The translations under genes were made by a program, and so were the position numbers. From Actinotalea caeni (GTDB lineage: Bacteria; Actinomycetota; Actinomycetes; Actinomycetales; Beutenbergiaceae), in contig NZ_WNXX01000006.1 in the NCBI RefSeq assembly GCF_009733795.1, positions 62,001 through 126,000 on the forward strand: a DNA stretch of 64,000 nt, in the 5' to 3' direction. The notes under the pieces were generated by a model. The model saw only the letters and a program-made list of their open reading frames with translations. It was not told where the DNA came from and made no database searches. Each line of letters opens with the position of its first letter. The stretch's first letter is position 1. Of this stretch, positions 27,847-37,373 are shown piece by piece.

Positions 27847-28257
27847 GTGACGAACCTCCTCGGCCCTGAGCCCACCCTGCTGCCCGACGACCACCCGGAC
27901 GTCCCCGCCCGCGCGGCGCTCGACGCCGGGGAGAGCCTGCGCGACGTCGCCGCCCGGTTCCCCGCCGCGTCCTACGCGTGGGGGCGGCTGGCGCAGGAGG
28001 CGCTCGCGGCGGGCGAGCCGGTCGCGGCCTACGCGTTCGCGCGCACCGGCTACCACCGCGGTCTCGACGCGCTGCGGCGCGCGGGCTGGCGCGGCGCCGG
28101 TCCGGTGCCGGCCGCGCACGTGCCGAACCAGGGGTTCCTCGTCAGCCTGCTCGCGCTCGGTGCCGCCGCCGAGGCGATCGGCGAGGACGAGGAGGCGGTG
28201 CGCTGCCGCACGTTCGCCCAGGACTGCGACCCGGCCGCGGCCGAGCTGCTGGGCTGA
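27847..28257 (+). CDS. DUF3151 family protein
   Basis: A 136-residue soluble protein with TPR-like helical composition: AARFPAASYAWGRLAQEAL, AYAFARTGYHRGLDALRRAGWRG and NQGFLVSLLALGAAAEAIGEDEEA. This matches actinobacterial DUF3151, usually found between fba and purA exactly as here; function unknown. GTG at 27847 is chosen because a CACAAT -10-like box lies 6 nt upstream, and longer reading passes through that site. Confidence 0.88.
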   Translation: MTNLLGPEPTLLPDDHPDVPARAALDAGESLRDVAARFPAASYAWGRLAQEALAAGEPVAAYAFARTGYHRGLDALRRAGWRGAGPVPAAHVPNQGFLVSLLALGAAAEAIGEDEEAVRCRTFAQDCDPAAAELLG

Positions 28258-28345
28258 CCGGGCCGACCGGCCACCGGCCTGCGGGCCCACGGGTCTGCAG
28301 GGCCGGACAGGGGTAGCACCGGCGCACGACGTGCGTCGCAGTCGA

Positions 28346-28351
28346 TAGTGT
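28346..28351 (+). promoter_or_regulatory. Probable purA promoter -10
   Basis: TAGTGT lies 40 nt before the purA ATG, giving a leader of about 34 nt with GGAAAGG as ribosome site. A small dyad CGCAC-GAC-GTGCG (28323-28335) lies just upstream. Confidence 0.5.
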
Positions 28352-28391
28352 GGCGTCCCGGACGCGGGCGCCGATGGAAAGGGCAGTGGTC

Positions 28392-29678
28392 ATGCCGGCA
28401 GTAGTGGTGCTCGGAGCGCAGTGGGGCGACGAGGGCAAGGGCAAGGCGACCGACCAGCTCGGCTCGCGCGTGGACTACGTCGTCAAGTTCAACGGCGGCA
28501 ACAACGCCGGTCACACGGTGGTCGTCGGCGACGAGAAGTACGCGCTGCACCTGCTGCCCTCGGGCATCCTCTCGCCCGGGTGCGTCCCGGTCATCGGCAA
28601 CGGCGTCGTCGTCGACCTCGAGGTGCTGTTCCAGGAGATCGAGGGCCTGGAGGCGCGCGGCGTCGACACCTCCCGGCTGCTGGTGTCCAGCTCGGCGCAC
28701 GTGATCCCCTCCTACAACCGCACGCTCGACAAGGTCACCGAGCGGTTCCTCGGCAAGCGTCAGATCGGCACCACCGGCCGCGGCATCGGCCCGACCTACG
28801 CCGACAAGATGAACCGCGTCGGCATCCGCATCTCCGACCTCTTCGACGAGGGCGTGCTGCGCGACAAGGTCGAGGGCGCCCTCACCCAGAAGAACCAGAT
28901 CCTCACGAAGATCTACAACCGCCGCGGCGCCGACGTCGACGCGGTCGTCGCCGAGCTGCGCTCCTACGCCGACCGCGTCGCGCCGATGGTCGCCGACACC
29001 GGACTGGTGCTCAACCGTGCGCTCGACGAGGGCAAGACGGTCGTCTTCGAGGCCGGGCAGGCGACGATGCTCGACGTCGACCACGGCACCTACCCGTTCG
29101 TCACCTCCTCCTCGGCGACCGCGGGCGGCGCCGTCACCGGCTCCGGCATCGGGCCCACCCGCATCGACCGCGTCGTGGGAGTCATCAAGGCCTACACGAC
29201 TCGCGTCGGCGAGGGCCCGTTCCCCACCGAGCTGCACGACGACGTCGGCGAGCGGCTGCGCAAGACCGGCGGCGAGTACGGCGTCACCACCGGCCGGCCC
29301 CGCCGCTGCGGCTGGTACGACGCCGTCGTCGCCCGCTACGCCGGTCGCGTCAACGGCCTCACCGACCTCGTGCTCACCAAGCTCGACGTGCTCACCGGCT
29401 TCGAGAAGGTCCCGGTGTGCGTCGCCTACGACGTCGACGGCGTCCGGCACGACGAGATGCCGATCGACCAGACCGCGTTCGGCAAGGCGACGCCGATCTA
29501 CGAGGAGCTCGACGGCTGGTGGGAGGACATCTCCCAGGTGCGCAGCTGGGACGAGCTCCCGGTCAACGCGCGCCGCTACGTCGAGGCGCTCGAGGAGATG
29601 AGCGGCACCCGGATCTCATCAGTCGGTGTGGGCCCCGACCGGGAGGCGACGATCGTCCGGCACGACCTGCTCGGCTGA
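28392..29678 (+). CDS. purA: Adenylosuccinate synthetase
   Basis: A 428-residue enzyme joining IMP and aspartate with GTP to form adenylosuccinate. The GTP loop [11 protein letters not shown] is at residues 8-18, followed by [47 protein letters not shown] and [14 protein letters not shown], all diagnostic. ATG at 28392 is the canonical start ([17 protein letters not shown]). Purine genes purA, purD, purC, purS and purQ are spread over 21 kb rather than clustered. Confidence 0.98.
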   Translation: MPAVVVLGAQWGDEGKGKATDQLGSRVDYVVKFNGGNNAGHTVVVGDEKYALHLLPSGILSPGCVPVIGNGVVVDLEVLFQEIEGLEARGVDTSRLLVSSSAHVIPSYNRTLDKVTERFLGKRQIGTTGRGIGPTYADKMNRVGIRISDLFDEGVLRDKVEGALTQKNQILTKIYNRRGADVDAVVAELRSYADRVAPMVADTGLVLNRALDEGKTVVFEAGQATMLDVDHGTYPFVTSSSATAGGAVTGSGIGPTRIDRVVGVIKAYTTRVGEGPFPTELHDDVGERLRKTGGEYGVTTGRPRRCGWYDAVVARYAGRVNGLTDLVLTKLDVLTGFEKVPVCVAYDVDGVRHDEMPIDQTAFGKATPIYEELDGWWEDISQVRSWDELPVNARRYVEALEEMSGTRISSVGVGPDREATIVRHDLLG

Positions 29679-29716
29679 CCTTCCCGGCGTCCGACGGCGG
29701 CGCTAGCGTGGCGGAC

Positions 29717-30361
29717 GTGCCACCCGCCGACGCGATGCTCGCCTTCTTCGTCACGGCCGTCGTCATCATCGTCGTGCCCGGCCCGAGCGTGCTGTTCGTC
29801 GTGGGCCGGGCGCTCGCGCACGGCCGCAGCGCCGCGCTCGCCAGCGTGGTCGGCAACGCGATCGGCTGCGTCGTCGTGCTGGTGCTGGTCGCGCTCGGGC
29901 TGGGTGCGGTCGTGCAGTCCTCGCAGCTGGCCTTCACGGCGCTCAAGGTCGTCGGTGCGCTGTACCTGGTGTGGCTCGGCGTGCAGGCGATCCGGCACCG
30001 CGACGCGCTCGACCCGGGCGCGCTCGCGCAGGCGGGCGAGACGGGGCCGCTGTCCCCGGTGCAGGCGGGTCGGCAGGGCCTGGTGGTCGGGCTGACCAAC
30101 CCGAAGGTGTACGTGATGTTCGCGGCCCTGCTGCCGCAGTTCGTCGCGCCCGAGGCCGGCTCCGTGCGCGTGCAGATCCTCGTGCTCGGCGCGGTCATGG
30201 TGCTGTTCGGGCTGGTCTCCGACGGCGTGTGGGCCGTCGCCGCCGCCCGGCTGCGGGCGGTGCTCACCCGGACGCCCCGCCGCAGCCGCGCCGTCATCGC
30301 GACCGGTGGCGCCACGATGATCGGGCTCGGCGCCTGGCTCGCGGTGGGCGAGCGGGCCTGA
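29717..30361 (+). CDS. LysE/RhtB-family exporter
   Basis: A 214-residue polytopic membrane protein. The N-terminal FFVTAVVIIVVPGPSVLFVVGRALAHGR (PGP motif) and the mid-protein GLVVGLTNPKVYVMFAALLPQFV are hallmarks of LysE/RhtB amino-acid exporters. GTG at 29717 is set by -10 TAGCGT (29704-29709) 7 nt upstream. It probably exports amino acids or homoserine lactone-like compounds; no adjacent regulator. Confidence 0.9.
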   Translation: MPPADAMLAFFVTAVVIIVVPGPSVLFVVGRALAHGRSAALASVVGNAIGCVVVLVLVALGLGAVVQSSQLAFTALKVVGALYLVWLGVQAIRHRDALDPGALAQAGETGPLSPVQAGRQGLVVGLTNPKVYVMFAALLPQFVAPEAGSVRVQILVLGAVMVLFGLVSDGVWAVAAARLRAVLTRTPRRSRAVIATGGATMIGLGAWLAVGERA

Positions 30362-30475
30362 GCAGACGGCGACCGCGCGGCCGGCCCGCGGGCCGGACAC
30401 GCCGCCTCGCGTCCGCGGCGGGGGCGCGCGCGGCGGTTACCGTGAGTCGACCCCTGACCCGTCTGGAGCCACGTC

Positions 30476-30667
30476 ATGTCCACTGGAGTCGTCGCCCTGC
30501 TGCTGGGCATCGGCATGGTGCTCGCGCTGCGCTCGAAGATGACCGGCCTCGGGGTGTTCCTCGGTGTCATCTTCGGGTTCGTGCTCGCGCTCACGCCGCT
30601 CGGCGGGCCCGTCAACGATGCCCTGAACGCTCTCGGGGAAGCGATCGCGGTCCTCGTCACCGAGTAG
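30476..30667 (+). CDS. Small hydrophobic protein, unknown
   Basis: A 63-residue protein with two hydrophobic segments separated by RSKMTG (STGVVALLLGIGMVLAL and GLGVFLGVIFGFVLALTPL), then a short amphipathic tail. GGAG lies 8 nt before the ATG. It is followed 12 bp later by the unknown protein at 30680 and presumably acts with it. The pair has no family I recognise. Confidence 0.65.
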   Translation: MSTGVVALLLGIGMVLALRSKMTGLGVFLGVIFGFVLALTPLGGPVNDALNALGEAIAVLVTE

Positions 30668-30679
30668 CGCGCCCCTCCC

Positions 30680-31780
30680 ATGACCGGTCGCGCCGCAGCC
30701 GTCCGGAACCGACTGCTGGTCGCCGTCGCCGCGATCCTGCTGGCGTGGCTGTTCGGCTGGACCTCCGACGAGGGCCTCGTCGCCCTGCTGGTCGCTCTCG
30801 TGGCGCTGGCGCTTGCCGCCGTGCAGGCGTGGTGCGGCGGGCTCGGGGTGGTGTCCCAGTGGCTCCTGCGGTACCGGCACAGCGGCATCGGGGTGCGCGC
30901 CCTCGGCGACATCATCGGCGAGCACCACGACGACATGGTGCGCGCCGGGCTCGTCGTGCCGCGACCGCGCAGGTTCCACCAGGCCTGGGTGTCCTGGCGC
31001 CGCCGGCGGCCGCCGCGGCCGCTGCCGGACCTGGTGCCGCGGCTGCGGCACCGCCCGGTCGACGGCGGCATCCTCGTCAGCCTCGAGGCCGTCCGCGCGG
31101 GCATGTCGCAGGACGACATCGTGCGCGCGGTGCCGCGGCTGCGCTCGGCCTGGGGCGTCGACGTCATCCGGGCGCGACCGCTGCCGGGCGGCCGCGTCGT
31201 CGACCTCTGGATCCCGCTGACCGACGAGGCGCGGGCGGACGCCGAGCACGACGACGCCGACGGGCTGGGCGATCTCGACGACCTCGGCGACCTCGACGAC
31301 CTCGCACCGACCTCGCCGCGGGTGGGTCGCGACCGGCCCGCGGTGCGGCGACCGGCCACCCGGGACCCGCAGCGTCGCCTGCCGCCGATCTCGCCGGCCC
31401 GGCCGCCGGACGCGCCGACGATCGTCGTCGCGGGCCGCGGCGAGCGGCAGCCACGTCGCGAGCCGGACGCCCCGCCGCGCTTCCAGCCTCGGCTGGAGCC
31501 CGACGAGCGGGGCCGCTACGAGCTGACCGTGCTGCCGCCCGACGCCGCGCGCACGTTCGAGCCGCGGCCGCTCGAGGACCCGCGCAGCGTCGAGGCCTCG
31601 CCGCGCACGGACGAGATCCCGGTCGTCGAGGCGCCGACCAGCCTCCCCGCACGGGTGCCGCCCCCGCCGCAGACCAGCCGGCGGCCCGAGCTCAACGGCG
31701 GCGACCGGGTCAACCCGACCGACGTCGACGAGAGGCACCTGCGGCTCGGACCCCACTGGCGGGTGGGCAAGGAGCGCTGA
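30680..31780 (+). CDS. Membrane-anchored protein of unknown function, low-complexity tail
   Basis: A 366-residue protein: two N-terminal helices (LLVAVAAILLAWLFGW and LVALLVALVALALAAVQAW), a compact basic domain (residues about 60-190) with RHSGIGVRALGDIIGEHHDDMVRAG and DDIVRAVPRLRSAWGVDVIRARPLPGGRVVDL, an Asp-Leu repeat and then 150 residues of disordered Pro/Arg sequence. The two-helix start plus alpha/beta domain loosely recalls N-terminal parts of FtsK/TraB-type DNA pumps, but no Walker motif exists, so this is a guess. It ends one base before the convergent DsbA gene. Confidence 0.6.
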   Translation: MTGRAAAVRNRLLVAVAAILLAWLFGWTSDEGLVALLVALVALALAAVQAWCGGLGVVSQWLLRYRHSGIGVRALGDIIGEHHDDMVRAGLVVPRPRRFHQAWVSWRRRRPPRPLPDLVPRLRHRPVDGGILVSLEAVRAGMSQDDIVRAVPRLRSAWGVDVIRARPLPGGRVVDLWIPLTDEARADAEHDDADGLGDLDDLGDLDDLAPTSPRVGRDRPAVRRPATRDPQRRLPPISPARPPDAPTIVVAGRGERQPRREPDAPPRFQPRLEPDERGRYELTVLPPDAARTFEPRPLEDPRSVEASPRTDEIPVVEAPTSLPARVPPPPQTSRRPELNGGDRVNPTDVDERHLRLGPHWRVGKER

Positions 31781-31781
31781 C

Positions 31782-32435
31782 TCAGGCCGGGGCGCGCTCG
31801 CCCCAGGCGCGTGCGAGCACGTCCGTGAAGAGCTCGGTCGGCTGCGCGCCGGAGATCCCGTAGCGGGAGTCGACGACGAAGAACGGCACCCCCGTCGCGC
31901 CGTAGGCCCGCGCCTGCGCGACGTCGGCTGCGACGGCGGCGGCGAGCTCGTCGCCCTCGAGGACCTCGGCGACGCGCTGCGCGTCGATGCCGACGGCGGC
32001 GCCCAGCTCGGCGAGCACGGCGTGGTCGGCGATGTCGCGCCCCTCGACGAAGTACGCGGACAGCAGCCGCTCCTCGAGGTCGCCCTGCGCACCCGGGGCG
32101 CCCTCGGCGCGGGCGAGGTGCAGCAGCCGGTGCGCGTCGCGGCTGCTCGTGTGCAGCGCCCGGGTCTGGTCGAGGACGAGACCCTCGCCGCGGGCGATCT
32201 CGTCGACCTGGGCGATCATGCGCAGGCCGGCCTCCTCGCCGCCGCCGTAGCGGCGGCCGAGCATCTGGGGGACGGTCTCGGTCCCGTGCCGTGGCGCGTC
32301 GGGGTCGAGCTCGAAGGAGTGCCACACGACCTCGACCTCGTCGCGGTGCTCGAAGGACGCGAGCGCGGACTCCAGGCGACGCTTGCCGATGTAGCACCAC
32401 GGGCACACGACGTCGGCCCAGATGTCGATCCTCAT
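31782..32435 (-). CDS. DsbA-family (FrnE-like) thiol oxidoreductase
   Basis: A 217-residue cytoplasmic thioredoxin-fold protein. MRIDIWADVVCPWCYIG holds the CPWC redox pair (Cys11/Cys14); the cis-Pro loop is GVPFFVV near the C-terminus, with the FrnE-type ending GISGAQPTELF. No signal peptide, so it acts in the cytosol; FrnE-like proteins serve as isomerases or oxidoreductases in stress. ATG at 32435 starts the first beta strand and is preferred over upstream codons. Confidence 0.88.
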   Translation of the reverse strand: MRIDIWADVVCPWCYIGKRRLESALASFEHRDEVEVVWHSFELDPDAPRHGTETVPQMLGRRYGGGEEAGLRMIAQVDEIARGEGLVLDQTRALHTSSRDAHRLLHLARAEGAPGAQGDLEERLLSAYFVEGRDIADHAVLAELGAAVGIDAQRVAEVLEGDELAAAVAADVAQARAYGATGVPFFVVDSRYGISGAQPTELFTDVLARAWGERAPA

Positions 32436-32509
32436 GCCTGCGCCAACAGCGGGTGCGGTGCCGGTGTTCCCGCGGGAATGAGCCGCCGCGGCGCGCGGTT
32501 CGCACGGGC

Positions 32510-32935
32510 ATGACCGCACCTGCCGAGCCCGCGCTCCTCGACGTCGTCGCCCGCCACCACCTCGGGGTCCTCGCCACCCTCAAGCGCGACGGCCGGCCGC
32601 AGCTGTCCGACGTCACGTACGTCTTCGACCCGCAGGCGCGCACGATCCGGGTGTCGGTCACCGACACGCGCGCCAAGACCCGCAACATCCGCCGCGACCC
32701 CCGGGTCAGCCTGCACGTGCGACCGCAAGGGTGGGGCTACGCCGTCGTCGAGGGCGCCGGGCGGCTCAGCGAGGTGACCCGCGCCGTCGACGACGCGACC
32801 GCCGAGGAGCTCGTGCGGCTGTACCGCGACATCCGCGGTGAGCACCCCGACTGGGACGAGTACCGCGCGGCGATGGTCGAGCAGGAGCGGCTGGTCCTCA
32901 CGATCGACGTCGAGCGCGTCTACGGCGCGCTCTGA
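32510..32935 (+). CDS. PPOX-class F420-dependent oxidoreductase
   Basis: A 141-residue split-barrel flavin/F420 protein. LGVLATLKRDGRPQLSDVTYVFD, RVSVTDTRAKTRNIRRDPRVSLHV and YAVVEGAGRLSEVT are typical of the Rv1155-like FDOR-B group, which bind F420 and reduce biliverdin or other substrates. Its 3' end overlaps the convergent RamB-like gene by 16 nt. The F420 preference is inferred from family, not proven. Confidence 0.82.
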   Translation: MTAPAEPALLDVVARHHLGVLATLKRDGRPQLSDVTYVFDPQARTIRVSVTDTRAKTRNIRRDPRVSLHVRPQGWGYAVVEGAGRLSEVTRAVDDATAEELVRLYRDIRGEHPDWDEYRAAMVEQERLVLTIDVERVYGAL

Positions 32936-34386
32936 GGGGCCCGCTCGGGCGGCGGGGTGCGCGGCGCGTGGGCGTCGAGGAACGCGTAGACCTCGGCGTC
33001 GTCGACCCCGGGGAACCGGCCGGACGGCAGCGCGCCGAAGATATGGGTGTGGACCTTGGCGCTCGGCCACGCCGCGTCCGACCAGCGGCGTGCCAGCCGC
33101 GGGTCCGGCTGCTTGCAGCAGGTCGGGTCCGGGCAGCGTGACACCGAGCGGTTCGTCGTCTCGCGGCCGCGGAACCAGCGCGACTCGACGTACGGGACGC
33201 CGATCGTGATCGAGAAGTCGCCGTCGGTGCCCGAGCCGGTCTGCGCCGAGCACCAGTAGGTGCCGGTGACCGTGTCGGTGTAGCAGTGGAACTCCCCGAC
33301 GAGGTCGTCGACGTCGAACACCGCGCGCGAGGTCCAGTGCCGGCACACGGTCTGGCCCTCGATCGCGCCGGTGACGTCCTGCGGGAAGGCCACGCCGTCG
33401 TTCTCGTACCCCTTGAGCAGGGTGCCGTCGCGCGTGACGCGTGCGAAGTGGCAGCGGATGCCCAGGTGCGAGGTCGCGAGGTTCGTGAACCGGTGGGCGG
33501 CGCTCTCGTGGGTGACGCCGAACGCGTCGCGGAAGTCCTCGATCGCGAGGTCCCGGTTCTTCTTCGCCTCGCTCAGCAGCTCGACGGCGGTGCGCTCGGG
33601 CATGAGGCACGCCGCCGCGAAGTACGTGATCTCCAGGCGCTGCCGCAGGAAGTCGAGGTAGGTCGCCGGCTGCGCGTGCCCGAGCACGCGGTGCGCGACC
33701 GCCTGCAGTGCGAGCGAGCGCAGCCCGTGCCCGCCCGGTATCGAGGCCGGCGGCAGGTAGATGCGCCGGTTCTCCAGGTCGGTGACCGAGCGCGCCGAGC
33801 TCGGCAGGTCGCGCGCGTGGTGCAGCGTGAAGCCGAGCCGTTCGACGATCGCCTCGACCATCCGGTGCGTGAGCGGCCCGCCGCGGTAGCCGACGGGCTC
33901 CAGCACCTCGGCGGCCGCGCGCTCGACGTCGGGCAGGTGGTTGTCGACGGCGCGCATCTCGTTGCGCAGCCGCGTGTTCGCCCGCCGTGCCTCCTCGGGG
34001 GTGGCGCTGGCCTCGCTGGCGCGCCGGGCGAGCTCGCCGTGCAGCCCGACCAGCGCCTCGAGCACCTCGAGCGGGAGCTTGCGGCTCGTGCGGACCTCGG
34101 GCAGCCGGAGCTCGCGGTAGAGCGGGCCGCGCTGCGCCTCGGCGAGAGCGATCTCGAGCTCGTCGCGGCGGCTGGGCGGCTCGGCGGAGAGCAGCGCGGC
34201 GACCTCGACGCCGAGCGCCTGCGCGATCGCCTGCAGCAGGCCCAGACGCGGCTCGCGCTTGCCGTTCTCGATCAGCGACAGCTGCGAGGGCGCGGCGCCG
34301 ACCTGGGCGCCCAGGTGCTCGAGGGTCAGACCGGCAGCGGTGCGCAGGTGGCGGATCTGCCGTCCGACGGCGAGCGGGGTGGTCAT
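32920..34386 (-). CDS. ramB: RamB-like XRE-family regulator of acetate metabolism
   Basis: A 488-residue regulator: Cro/CI-type HTH at residues 8-62 ([32 protein letters not shown]), a long helical linker, an ImmA/IrrE-like peptidase-fold region ([14 protein letters not shown]...; its HEXXH-type motif is replaced by [10 protein letters not shown]) and a C-terminal domain with Cys pairs (CPDPTCCKQ) that may bind metal. This is the ScfR/RamB architecture. RamB-type proteins control aceA/aceB according to acetate or acyl-CoA; here the gene is divergent from aceA. ATG has -10 TAGCGT 6 nt upstream and a 20-bp palindrome just behind it. Confidence 0.88.
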   Translation of the reverse strand: MTTPLAVGRQIRHLRTAAGLTLEHLGAQVGAAPSQLSLIENGKREPRLGLLQAIAQALGVEVAALLSAEPPSRRDELEIALAEAQRGPLYRELRLPEVRTSRKLPLEVLEALVGLHGELARRASEASATPEEARRANTRLRNEMRAVDNHLPDVERAAAEVLEPVGYRGGPLTHRMVEAIVERLGFTLHHARDLPSSARSVTDLENRRIYLPPASIPGGHGLRSLALQAVAHRVLGHAQPATYLDFLRQRLEITYFAAACLMPERTAVELLSEAKKNRDLAIEDFRDAFGVTHESAAHRFTNLATSHLGIRCHFARVTRDGTLLKGYENDGVAFPQDVTGAIEGQTVCRHWTSRAVFDVDDLVGEFHCYTDTVTGTYWCSAQTGSGTDGDFSITIGVPYVESRWFRGRETTNRSVSRCPDPTCCKQPDPRLARRWSDAAWPSAKVHTHIFGALPSGRFPGVDDAEVYAFLDAHAPRTPPPERAPQSAP

Positions 34387-34392
34387 CGCTTC

Positions 34393-34420
34393 ACGCTAGC
34401 GAAAGATCGGCCGATCTTTC
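34393..34420. promoter_or_regulatory. ramB -10 box and 20-bp perfect palindrome
   Basis: The minus-strand -10 TAGCGT of ramB is at 34393-34398. Immediately upstream, 34401-34420 is a perfect 20-bp palindrome with half GAAAGATCGG. It lies between the -10 and -35 of ramB and about 80 bp before the aceA start, a good position to control both. Confidence 0.75.
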
Positions 34421-34499
34421 CGGCGATCAGAGATGGAATGTGGCTTGCGCTGCAGCGACAGTGATGCCACCGGCACCGCCGGGCGAAAGGAGCACTGCC

Positions 34500-35807
34500 G
34501 TGACCACCACCACCGACCGCCCCACCGCGACGACCACCCGCCTCGACCCCGCCGACGACCTGCGTCGCCGCTGGGCCACCGAGGAGCGCTGGGCCGGCGT
34601 CCGACGCAGCTACAGCGCCGAGGACGTCGTCCGGCTGCGGGGCCGCGTCGTCGAGGAGCACACGCTCGCCCGCCGTGGCGCCGAGCGCCTCTGGGAGCTC
34701 ATGGGCACCCGGCCGTACGTCAACGCGCTCGGCGCGCTGACCGGTGGCCAGGCCGTGCAGATGGTCAAGGCCGGACTCGAGGCGATCTACCTCTCCGGGT
34801 GGCAGGTGGCCGCCGACGCGAACCTCGCCGGCCAGACCTACCCGGACCAGAGCCTCTACCCGGCGAACTCGGTGCCCGCCGTCGTCCGCCGCATCAACAA
34901 CGCGCTGCTGCGGGCCGACCAGATCTCGTGGTCCGAGACCGGCGACCCGGGGGTCGAGATGCTGGCGCCGATCGTCGCCGACGCCGAGGCCGGCTTCGGC
35001 GGCCCGCTCAACGCGTTCGAGCTGATGAAGGCCATGATCGCGGCCGGCGCCGCGGGCGTGCACTTCGAGGACCAGCTCGCGAGCGAGAAGAAGTGCGGGC
35101 ACATGGGCGGCAAGGTGCTCGTCCCCACCGCGCAGCACGTCCGCACCCTCAACGCGGCCCGGCTCGCGGCTGACGTCCTCGACGTGCCGTCCGTCGTCAT
35201 CGCCCGCACCGACGCGCTCGGCGCGAACCTGCTCACGACCGACGTCGACGAGCGAGACGCCCGGTTCACGACCGGCGAGCGCACGGCCGAGGGCTTCTAC
35301 CGGGTCACGCCCGGCCCCGAGGCCGCCATCGCCCGTGGGCTCGCGTACGCGCCCTACTGCGACCTCATCTGGGTCGAGACCAGCACCCCCGACCTAGGCT
35401 TCGCGCGCCGGTTCGCCGAGGCGATCCATGCCGAGCACCCCGGCAAGCGGCTCGCCTACAACTGCTCACCCAGCTTCAACTGGGCGGCGGCGCTCGAGCG
35501 CGAGGTCATCGCCCGCTTCCAGCGCGAGCTCGGTGCGATGGGCTACGCGTTCCAGTTCATCACGCTGGCCGGTTTCCACGCCCTCAACCACTCGATGTTC
35601 GAGCTCGCGCACGGCTACGCCCGCACCGGGATGACCGCCTACGTCGCGCTCCAGCAGGCCGAGCTCGCGGCCGCAGAGCGCGGCTACACCGCCGCGCGCC
35701 ACCAGGCCGAGGTCGGCACGGGCTACTTCGACCAGGTCGCGACGGCGCTCAACCCGACGTCGGACACCCTCGCCCTCGTGGGCAGCACCGAGCAGGAGCA
35801 GTTCTGA
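34500..35807 (+). CDS. aceA: Isocitrate lyase
   Basis: A 435-residue first enzyme of the glyoxylate shunt, splitting isocitrate into succinate and glyoxylate. The catalytic loop KKCGHMGGK (Cys199) is intact; [21 protein letters not shown], the QLASEKK segment and the NCSPSFNW loop also match. GTG at 34500 has AAAGGAG 8 nt upstream. The stop codon overlaps the aceB start by one base, so both are translated from one mRNA. Divergent ramB indicates acetate-responsive control. Confidence 0.97.
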   Translation: MTTTTDRPTATTTRLDPADDLRRRWATEERWAGVRRSYSAEDVVRLRGRVVEEHTLARRGAERLWELMGTRPYVNALGALTGGQAVQMVKAGLEAIYLSGWQVAADANLAGQTYPDQSLYPANSVPAVVRRINNALLRADQISWSETGDPGVEMLAPIVADAEAGFGGPLNAFELMKAMIAAGAAGVHFEDQLASEKKCGHMGGKVLVPTAQHVRTLNAARLAADVLDVPSVVIARTDALGANLLTTDVDERDARFTTGERTAEGFYRVTPGPEAAIARGLAYAPYCDLIWVETSTPDLGFARRFAEAIHAEHPGKRLAYNCSPSFNWAAALEREVIARFQRELGAMGYAFQFITLAGFHALNHSMFELAHGYARTGMTAYVALQQAELAAAERGYTAARHQAEVGTGYFDQVATALNPTSDTLALVGSTEQEQF

Positions 35808-37348
35808 TGACCGCGACCCTCGTCCCTCCCACCACCGCGACGGCGCCCGCGCCGCCGCGGCCGGACCTGCTCGAGCCGGCGGCGCTCGCCGTCGTCGAGC
35901 GGCTGCACCGCACCTTCGAGGACCGGCGCCGGGCCGTGCTCGCCGAGACGGACCGCCGTCGCGCGGCCGGCCCGCCGCAGCCCGAGCTCGACCCGAGCCC
36001 GGTCGCGCTCGATCCCGACTGGCAGGTCGCCCCGCCGCCGGCGGCGCTGCGCCGCCGGCACGTCGAGCTCACCTCGCCGCTGACCCGCCGCTACGCGACC
36101 AGCGCGATGCGCTCCGGCGCCGACGTCTGGCTCGCCGACCTCGAGGACTCGCTCTCGCCGACCTGGGACAACGTGCGGGAGGCGCACGAGGTGCTGGCCG
36201 ACGTCGTCGACGGGCGGATCGCGCCCGACGAGGGCACGCCCGCCCCGACGCTCATGGTGCGGCCGCGGGCGCTGCACCTGCACGAGCGTCACCTGCAGGT
36301 CGACGGCGAGCCGGTCGCGGCCTCGTTCGCCGACGTCGGGCTGCTGGTGCACCACCACGGTCGCACGCTCGCGGCGCGCGGGCTCGGGCCGTTCCTCTAC
36401 CTGCCGAAGATCTCCTCGGTCGCCGAGGCGGAGCTCTGGCGCGACGTGCTGGAGCACCTCGAGCGGGAGGTGGGGCTGCCCACCGCGACGATCCGCACCA
36501 CGGTGCTCATCGAGACGCTGCCCGCCGCGCTGCGGATGGAGGAGATCCTCCACGTGCTGCGCGACCGGGCCGCGGGCCTCAACGCGGGCCGCTGGGACTA
36601 CCTGTTCTCCGTCCTGAAGGAGGTCCCCGACGCCCCGCTGCCCGACCGGCACGAGGTGACGATGACGTCGTCGTTCATGCGCGCGTTCACCGAGCGGCTC
36701 GTCGCCACCTGTCACCGCCGCGGCACCCACGCGATCGCCGGGCCGGCCTCGGTGCTGCCGCGCGGTGCGGGCTGGCGCGCCGCAGGGCTCGCGCTCGCCC
36801 GGGTCCGTGCCGACGCCGACACGTTCGCGCAGGACGGCTTCGACGGCTCCTGGGTGGCGCACCCGGACCTGGTCTCGACCGTCCGCGGCGTGTACCGGGC
36901 CGTCGCGTGCGGCCGCGACCACCAGATCGGGCGCACCCGCCCCGACCGCATCGACGACGTCGAGCTGCTCGACTTCGCCTCCGCGGGCGGCGCGCGCACG
37001 ATCGAGGGCCTGCGCGCCAACGTGCGGGCGTGCCTGCGCTACCTCGCGTCGTGGCTGACCGGCACCGGTGCGATCGCGGTCGACGGCGAGATGGAGGACG
37101 CCGCGACCGCCGAGATCGCCCGCATGCAGGTGCGGCAGTGGCTGCGGCAGCGCACCGTGCTCGACGAGGGCATCCAGGTGACGCCCGCGCTCGTGCACCG
37201 GGTGCTGGCGGACGAGCGGCAGCGGGCCGAGAGCGGCGGCGACGTGCCGCTCGCGCGGCTGGGCGACGCCGTCGCGCTCGTGCTCGAGCTGGTCGAGGGC
37301 GCCGACGTGGAGTTCCTCACCGAGGTGGCCTACCCGCGGCTGGGGTGA
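35807..37348 (+). CDS. aceB: Malate synthase A
   Basis: A 513-residue enzyme condensing glyoxylate with acetyl-CoA to malate, completing the glyoxylate shunt. Length and sequence fit the A isoform: DVWLADLEDSLSPTWDN, ALHLHERHLQVDGEP, ATIRTTVLIETLPAALRMEEILH, GLNAGRWDYLFS and catalytic-region GFDGSWVAHPDLV. The ATG overlaps the aceA stop (TGATG). purD follows 25 bp later from its own promoter. Confidence 0.95.
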   Translation: MTATLVPPTTATAPAPPRPDLLEPAALAVVERLHRTFEDRRRAVLAETDRRRAAGPPQPELDPSPVALDPDWQVAPPPAALRRRHVELTSPLTRRYATSAMRSGADVWLADLEDSLSPTWDNVREAHEVLADVVDGRIAPDEGTPAPTLMVRPRALHLHERHLQVDGEPVAASFADVGLLVHHHGRTLAARGLGPFLYLPKISSVAEAELWRDVLEHLEREVGLPTATIRTTVLIETLPAALRMEEILHVLRDRAAGLNAGRWDYLFSVLKEVPDAPLPDRHEVTMTSSFMRAFTERLVATCHRRGTHAIAGPASVLPRGAGWRAAGLALARVRADADTFAQDGFDGSWVAHPDLVSTVRGVYRAVACGRDHQIGRTRPDRIDDVELLDFASAGGARTIEGLRANVRACLRYLASWLTGTGAIAVDGEMEDAATAEIARMQVRQWLRQRTVLDEGIQVTPALVHRVLADERQRAESGGDVPLARLGDAVALVLELVEGADVEFLTEVAYPRLG

Positions 37349-37373
37349 CAGCGGCTCGATAGGGTCGGGGTCC

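Noticed and set aside
30381..30396. Terminator after the LysE gene (CCGGCCCGCGGGCCGG)
   Set aside because: A perfect palindrome but with almost no loop; in such GC-rich sequence it may be chance.
30680..31780. FtsK/TraB-type DNA translocase
   Set aside because: No Walker A or B motif is present; only a faint resemblance in the N-terminal region.
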